This document shows positions 59,232 to 64,000 of a DNA stretch of 64,000 nt, in pieces. The first letter of the stretch is position 1; each line of letters opens with the position of its first letter. The notes beneath the pieces were generated by a model. It did not search any database. It was given only the letters and a program-made list of their open reading frames with translations, and was not told the DNA's origin. A program made the translations under genes and the position numbers. Origin of the DNA: Rhizobacter sp. Root404 (GTDB lineage Bacteria; Pseudomonadota; Gammaproteobacteria; Burkholderiales; Burkholderiaceae_C); NCBI RefSeq assembly GCF_001425865.1, contig NZ_LMDS01000001.1:659486-723485 (forward strand), read 5' to 3'.

Positions 59232-61358
59232 ATGACCCGCTTTCCCCGCACCGCGATCGTCCGCGAAGTCGGCCTGCGCGATGGCCTGCAAAGCATCGCG
59301 ACGATCATGCCCACCGCCCGCAAGCTGGAGTGGATCCGGCGCGCGCATGCGGCGGGCCAGCGCGAGATCGAGGTCGGCTCGTTCGTGCCCGCGCGCCTGC
59401 TGCCGCAGCTGGCCGACACCGCCGAGCTGCTCGCGTATGCGAAGACGCTGCCGGGCCTGGTCGCGTCCGTCCTGGTGCCGAACCTGAAGGGCGCCGAGCG
59501 CGCGATCGCCGAAGGCGCCGACTGGATGCTGGTGCCGCTGTCGGCGAGCCGCGCGCACAGCCTGGCGAACCTGCGCAAGACGCCGGACGAGGTCGTCGCC
59601 GAGGTGGCGAGGATGCGCGCGGCGCGCGACGCTGCCGGCTCGCGCACCCGCATCGAGGGCGGCGTCGGCACGGCGTTCGGCTGCACGCTGCAGGGCCGGG
59701 TCGAGCCCGACGAGGTGCTGCGCCTGATGCAGGCACTGCTCGACGCCGGCGCCGACCGCGTCAGTCTGGCCGACACCGTCGGCTATGCCGATCCGCGCAG
59801 CGTGCGCGAACTGTTCGAGCGCGCCCGCGCGTTGGCCGGCGAACGCTTTGCCTGCGGCCACTTCCACGACACGCGGGGGCTCGCGCTGGCCAACGTGGCG
59901 GCGGCGCTCGAGGTCGGCGTGAACCGCTTCGACGCGTCGCTCGCCGGCATCGGCGGCTGCCCGCATGCGCCGGGCGCGAGCGGCAACGTCGCGACCGAGG
60001 ACCTGGCCTTCACGCTGGAAGCGATGGGCTGCGCGACCCACCTGCAGATCGAGCGGCTGCTCGACCTGCGCGCCGATGTGGCGGGCTGGCTCGACGGCGA
60101 GGCGACCCACGGCACGCTGTGGCGCGCCGGGCTGCCCAAGACCTTCGCGGGGCGCGCGACGTCCGCCGAAGCGGCGCCGGCAGCATCCCCCGCGCCGGCC
60201 GAACGCCCGCTGCCGCTGGCCGGCGTGCGCGTCGTCGAGTTCACGCACATGGTGATGGGACCGACCTGCGGGATGATCCTGGCCGACCTCGGCGCCGAGG
60301 TCATCAAGGTCGAGCCGCCGGGCGGCGACAAGACGCGCCAGCTGCCGGGCCTGGGCATCGGCTTCTTCCGCAGCTTCAACCGCAACAAGAAGAGCGTGGT
60401 TCTCGACATCGCGACGCCGGAAGGGCACGCCGCGGCGGTCGAGCTGATCGGCGCCAGCGACGTGCTGATCGAGAACTTCCGCCCCGGCCTGATGACCGCG
60501 CTGGGGCTGGACCACGCCGGCCTGGCGCCGCGCTTTCCGCGCCTCATCGTCGCCTCGCACAAGGGCTTCCTGCCGGGGCCGTACGAGCACCGCCTCGCGC
60601 TCGACGAGGTCGTGCAGATGATGGGCGGGCTGTCGTACATGACCGGGCCGCCCGGGCGGCCGCTGCGCGCCGGCACCAGCGTCAACGACATCATGGGCGG
60701 CATGTTCGGCGCGATCGGCGTGCTCGCCGCGCTGCGTGAGCGCGAACTCACCGGTCGCGGCCAGGAGGTGCAGAGCGCGCTGTTCGAGAACTGCGTGTTC
60801 CTGTCCGCGCAGCACATGCAGCAGTTCTCGATGACCGGCGAGCCGCCGCCGCCGATGCCGGCGCGCGTCTCGGCCTGGAGCGTCTACGACGTGTTCACGC
60901 TGGCCGGCGGCGCGCAGCTCTTCGTCGGCGCGGTCAGCGACAAGCAGTTCCTGACGCTGTGCCGCGTGATCGAGCGGCCGGACCTGGCCGAGGACCCGGC
61001 GCTGGCCACCAACGCCCAGCGTGTCGCGGTGCGGCCCGAGTTGCTGCGCCGCCTCGGCGAGACGCTGCAGCAGTGGGACATCGCGGACCTGTCGGCGCGC
61101 CTCGAAGCAGCCGGCCTGCCGTATGCACCGATCGTCCGGCCCGAGCAGCTGCTCGACGATCCGCACCTGCGCGCCAGCGGCGGCCTCGTGCCGATGGACA
61201 CCGGCGACGGCGGCAGCACCGACGTCGTGCTGCTGCCGCTGTTGATGGGCGGGCGCCGCCCGGCGGTGCGCCAACCGCTCGCGCGCATCGGCGAGCACAC
61301 CGACGAGGTGCTCGCGCGCTTCGCGCCGGCCGACGCGCACGCCTCGACCCCTTCTTGA
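59232..61358 (+). CDS. Fusion of HMG-CoA-lyase-like domain and family III CoA-transferase
   Basis: This 708-residue protein joins two enzymes normally encoded separately. Residues 1-300 are a DRE-TIM aldolase of the HMG-CoA lyase type: VREVGLRDGLQS, CGHFHDTRGLALANVAAALE, and the lid motif GGCPHAPGASGNVATED with its cysteine. After a short A/P linker, residues about 330-700 form a CaiB/BaiF CoA-transferase (VVEFTHMVMGPTCGMILADL, GAEVIKVEPPGG). It could charge a 3-hydroxy-3-methyl-dicarboxylate (HMG or citramalate-like) with CoA and then cleave it. GAG at 59221 supports start 59232. It is probably under the divergent LysR regulator and co-transcribed with the Bug binding protein. Confidence 0.88.
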   Translation: MTRFPRTAIVREVGLRDGLQSIATIMPTARKLEWIRRAHAAGQREIEVGSFVPARLLPQLADTAELLAYAKTLPGLVASVLVPNLKGAERAIAEGADWMLVPLSASRAHSLANLRKTPDEVVAEVARMRAARDAAGSRTRIEGGVGTAFGCTLQGRVEPDEVLRLMQALLDAGADRVSLADTVGYADPRSVRELFERARALAGERFACGHFHDTRGLALANVAAALEVGVNRFDASLAGIGGCPHAPGASGNVATEDLAFTLEAMGCATHLQIERLLDLRADVAGWLDGEATHGTLWRAGLPKTFAGRATSAEAAPAASPAPAERPLPLAGVRVVEFTHMVMGPTCGMILADLGAEVIKVEPPGGDKTRQLPGLGIGFFRSFNRNKKSVVLDIATPEGHAAAVELIGASDVLIENFRPGLMTALGLDHAGLAPRFPRLIVASHKGFLPGPYEHRLALDEVVQMMGGLSYMTGPPGRPLRAGTSVNDIMGGMFGAIGVLAALRERELTGRGQEVQSALFENCVFLSAQHMQQFSMTGEPPPPMPARVSAWSVYDVFTLAGGAQLFVGAVSDKQFLTLCRVIERPDLAEDPALATNAQRVAVRPELLRRLGETLQQWDIADLSARLEAAGLPYAPIVRPEQLLDDPHLRASGGLVPMDTGDGGSTDVVLLPLLMGGRRPAVRQPLARIGEHTDEVLARFAPADAHASTPS

Positions 61359-61395
61359 CCCACAACGAAGCGGCGCCGCCGCTCAGGAGACTCGC

Positions 61396-62373
61396 ATGAC
61401 CCGATTCACTTCGTCCCGCCGCCAGGTGCTGGCCGCCCTCGGCGCCCTGGCGTTGCCCGCGCTGGCGCAGACACCGAATGCCGACCGCCCGATGCGCGTG
61501 ATCCTCCCGGTCGGCGCCGGCTCGGGCGTCGACACGATCATGCGCGCCGCGAGCCCGGCGCTCGCCAAGGCGCTCGGCCAGCCGGTCGTGATCGAGAACC
61601 TGCCCGGCGCCGGCGGCATCACCGGCACGACCGCGCTGGTGCGTGCCGCGCCGGATGGCGCGACGATCGGCGTGGTCTCGAACAACCACGTCGTGAACCC
61701 GAGCGTCTACAAGAAGATGCCGTTCGACGCGCTCGCCGACATCACGCCGATCAGCGTGATCGGCGAGACGCCGTTCGTGCTGGTGGTCAACCCGGCGCAC
61801 GTGCCGGCGAAGAACGTCAAGGAACTGGTCGCGTTCCTGAAGGCGAAGCCCGGGGCGTACAACTACGCGTCGTCGGGCAACGGCACGATCATTCACCTCG
61901 CCGGCGCGATGTTCGTCGAGGCCGCCCAGGCCGATGTGAAGCACATCCCGTACAAAGGCGTGGGCCCGCAGATCGCCGACCTGATCGGGGGGCAGGTCGA
62001 GCTCGGCGTGGTGGCGGTACCGGCCGCGCTCGGGCATTTGAAGAGCGGCGCGCTGCGCGCGATCGGCGTGATGGGCAAGGCGCGCGTGCCCTCCTTGCCC
62101 GAGCTGCCGACGATCGCCGAACAGGGTCTGCCGGACGTGGACGTCGGCGGCTGGTTCGCGGTGATCGCCCCGCCGAAGCTGCCGGCGGCCGAGGTCAAGC
62201 GCCTGCACGCCGCGGTGCTCGCCACCTTCGCGTCGCCCGACGTGAAGGAGGCGATGGCGCGGCAGGAGAACCTGATCCACCCCAGCACGCCGGAGGCTGC
62301 GGCGCAGTTCTTCCGCAGCGAGCAGGAGCGCTACGCGAAGATCGTCAGGAAGTCGGACATCCGGCTCGACTGA
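61396..62373 (+). CDS. Bug-family tripartite tricarboxylate transporter substrate-binding protein
   Basis: This 325-residue periplasmic binding protein has a leader with a twin-arginine-like SRRQVLAALGALALPALAQ. The family motifs are VILPVGAGSGVDTIMRA, VVIENLPGAGGITGT and GTIIHLAGAMFVEAA. Bug proteins bind carboxylates, often without adjacent TctAB membrane genes, and here none are present. The 37-base gap to the fusion gene suggests one operon that imports and degrades the same acid. Confidence 0.92.
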   Translation: MTRFTSSRRQVLAALGALALPALAQTPNADRPMRVILPVGAGSGVDTIMRAASPALAKALGQPVVIENLPGAGGITGTTALVRAAPDGATIGVVSNNHVVNPSVYKKMPFDALADITPISVIGETPFVLVVNPAHVPAKNVKELVAFLKAKPGAYNYASSGNGTIIHLAGAMFVEAAQADVKHIPYKGVGPQIADLIGGQVELGVVAVPAALGHLKSGALRAIGVMGKARVPSLPELPTIAEQGLPDVDVGGWFAVIAPPKLPAAEVKRLHAAVLATFASPDVKEAMARQENLIHPSTPEAAAQFFRSEQERYAKIVRKSDIRLD

Positions 62374-63292
62374 CCCGGCGCCGGCCGACCAGACCGATGC
62401 CGAGCAGCCCGGCGATCATCAGCGCGTAGGTGCCGGGCTCGGGCACCGCGGCGACCGTCAGGCCGAGCAGCGGCGGCGAGATGGCGGTGTTGCCGCCGAT
62501 GCCGAAGTCACCGATCAGCGTCGCCGCGCCGGTGCCGAGGTTGATCGCATACAGGCCGCTCTTGCCGGTGTCGGTGCCGTCCAGCGTCAGGCCCGCGTAC
62601 GCCATGTTGGCCGCGCCGGCGATGTCGAAGCCGAGCACGCCGGTCGTGTTGAAGCCCAGGCCGCCGACGAAGCTCAGCACGCCGCCGCCCGGCGCGCCGG
62701 TGAAGTACAGGCCGTCGGTGGCCGAGTCGATGTAGTACAGGCCGACGCTGCTGGTCGCGGGGTTCGCATCGTTGTCCTTGTAGGCCGCGCCGGCGGCACC
62801 GATCGTGCCGCCGCTGAAGCTCAGCATCGTCTGCGCGGTGGCCGCGCCGGTGTTGGCGTTGACCGCGAGGTTCTGGCCGGTGTCGCTGGTGATGCGCAGC
62901 GAGGCCGCGCCATTGGTGTCGGCGACCGGGTTGAAATCGAAGCCGAACGCGGTGCCGTTGAGCGCGATGCTGAGGTTGCCGACCTTGGTGGCGACCCCGG
63001 TGCTGGCGTCGAGGGTGTAGAGCTTCGAGTCGGTGCTGACGCCGTAGATCAGGCCGTTGGTCGGGCGCGTGTCGATCGCCAGGATGCGCTGGTTCGTGCC
63101 CTCCAGGCCGGTGATGGTCGTCAGCGCGGAGCCGTTCTGCGGCGTCGCGGCGCCGAACGAGATCAGCGCGTTGGTGGTCGTCAGGCCGATGACCTGCTGT
63201 GCCTGGGCCGGCGCCGCGAACGCGAACGCGGCGCAGGCGACGGCGCTGAGGGTGGCACCGCGCAGCGCGGCGGGGAGGGCGGGGTGTGGCAT
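62345..63292 (-). CDS. PEP-CTERM-anchored DUF4394 protein
   Basis: This 315-residue exported protein has a signal peptide (about residues 1-32, FAAPAQAQ) and a DUF4394-like body (VIGLTTTNALISFGAATPQ, RILAIDTRPTNGLIYGVSTD). The C-terminus carries a PEP-CTERM sorting signal, VPEPGTYALMIAGLLGIGLV followed by GRRR, for processing by an exosortase. That implies exosortase and exopolysaccharide genes elsewhere in the genome. A short tail (VSRAGCPTS) continues beyond the RRR. Its end overlaps the convergent Bug gene by 29 bases. Confidence 0.88.
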   Translation of the reverse strand: MPHPALPAALRGATLSAVACAAFAFAAPAQAQQVIGLTTTNALISFGAATPQNGSALTTITGLEGTNQRILAIDTRPTNGLIYGVSTDSKLYTLDASTGVATKVGNLSIALNGTAFGFDFNPVADTNGAASLRITSDTGQNLAVNANTGAATAQTMLSFSGGTIGAAGAAYKDNDANPATSSVGLYYIDSATDGLYFTGAPGGGVLSFVGGLGFNTTGVLGFDIAGAANMAYAGLTLDGTDTGKSGLYAINLGTGAATLIGDFGIGGNTAISPPLLGLTVAAVPEPGTYALMIAGLLGIGLVGRRRVSRAGCPTS

Positions 63293-63426
63293 GGGTCGGG
63301 CTCCTGGAGTGGGTCGTCGGCGGCGTGAGAAATGCCACACCGCACTCGGACTACGCCGGCCCCCAGACACCGGATGCGCCCCGCAGCAATATCCCTTTAC
63401 ATCGCGGGTGAATCCCGACGCCGGGA

Positions 63427-64000
63427 TCAGCCGGTGTTGCGCAGCCCGGCGGCCACGCCGTTGATCGAGATGTGGATGCCGGTCTGCACGCGCGCGTTCT
63501 CCGGGTCGCCTTCCTTGCGCTGGCGATAGCGTCGCATCAGCTCGACCTGCAGGTGGTTCAGCGGATCGAGGTACGGGAAGCGGTGCTCGATCGAGCGCGC
63601 CAGCGACGGGTTGGACGCGAGCCGGTTGGTCTCGCCGGTGATCAACGCGAGCGCGTCCGAGGTGGCCTGCCACTCGGCCTTGATCAGCGCGAAGATCTTC
63701 TTGCCGAGCTTCTTGTCCTCCACCAGTTCGACATAGCGCGCCGCGATCGCCAGATCGCTCTTCGCGATCACCATGTCGAGGTTGGACAACAGCGTGCCGA
63801 AGAACGGCCACTGCTTGTGCATCTTGCGCAGCAGCGCAAGGCGCTCGGCGCGCTGCCTCGGCTCCTTGCCGAGGTACTGCGCGATGGCGCTGCCGAAGCC
63901 GCACCAGCCGGGCAGCGCGACGCGGCACTGGCCCCAGCTGAATGACCAGGGGATCGCGCGCAGGTCCTCGATCGCACGCGTCGCCTTGCGCGAGGCCGGG
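63427..64000 (-). CDS. ppc: Phosphoenolpyruvate carboxylase, C-terminal part (5' end outside window)
   Basis: This frame encodes the last 190 or so residues of PEP carboxylase, the anaplerotic enzyme that makes oxaloacetate from PEP and bicarbonate. Diagnostic features are [48 protein letters not shown] and the invariant end GLRNTG. The N-terminal two-thirds lies beyond the right edge. The stop is at 63427. Confidence 0.95.
   Translation of the reverse strand, partial: PASRKATRAIEDLRAIPWSFSWGQCRVALPGWCGFGSAIAQYLGKEPRQRAERLALLRKMHKQWPFFGTLLSNLDMVIAKSDLAIAARYVELVEDKKLGKKIFALIKAEWQATSDALALITGETNRLASNPSLARSIEHRFPYLDPLNHLQVELMRRYRQRKEGDPENARVQTGIHISINGVAAGLRNTG

Noticed and set aside
58191..61340. 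Minus-strand open frame of 1049 codons
   Set aside because: Only its last 300 codons are a real LysR gene; the rest is antisense to the lyase-transferase fusion and lacks any domain.

Overview
The window looks like chromosomal DNA of a motile, very GC-rich betaproteobacterium of the order Burkholderiales, probably the Leptothrix/Rubrivivax/Methylibium/Piscinibacter group. This rests on the FlhDC-type flagellar master regulator together with CheZ and FliT, the argH / AlgZ-AlgR-like arrangement, a Bug-type solute-binding protein, a PEP-CTERM protein, and codons that almost always end in G or C. The genus call is inference. No rRNA, tRNA, CRISPR array, phage or insertion sequence was seen.

Positions 1-14,644 hold housekeeping and accessory genes: a partial tamA, a CoxE-like VWA protein, a membrane diguanylate cyclase, an S9 peptidase, a DUF3667 membrane protein, a GNAT acetyltransferase, a MoxR-type ATPase, a diheme cytochrome c, a divergent CueR-type copper module (copA and a CopZ-like chaperone), an orphan oligopeptide-binding protein and a lipoprotein metallo-hydrolase.

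Positions 14,822-49,249 are a large flagellar island. On the minus strand lie fliLMNOPQR, fliFGHIJK, fliST-ycgR, fliD and two near-identical flagellins. On the plus strand lie fliE, flhDC, motAB, cheYZ, a GAF/PAS/GGDEF cyclase, flhB and flhA-flhF-flhG-fliA, followed by a soluble chemoreceptor-like protein. flhB and flhA are split by a sirtuin, a tiny MXKDX-repeat peptide and an NCS1 transporter. The regulatory hierarchy can be read in the DNA. An identical element (CCCGCTTATC, then ACAAT 27 nt downstream) precedes fliL, flhB and flhA and is a good candidate for the FlhDC-activated class. FliA (sigma-28) promoters precede motA, fliD, fliS, one flagellin gene and an uncharacterised 83-residue protein gene.

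Positions 49,271-64,000 return to mixed genes: a methyltransferase, a truncated monooxygenase remnant, a lipoprotein esterase, a VIT-family transporter, cytochrome b561, a second methyltransferase, argH divergent from a LytS/LytTR two-component pair, two unknown proteins, a LysR regulator divergent from an HMG-CoA-lyase/CoA-transferase fusion plus a Bug binding protein, a PEP-CTERM protein and the 3' end of ppc. The most interesting items are the shared promoter element, the sigma-28-controlled small protein, the FlhG-like protein with no nucleotide-binding loop, the lyase-transferase fusion, and the copA promoter that appears to give a leaderless mRNA.
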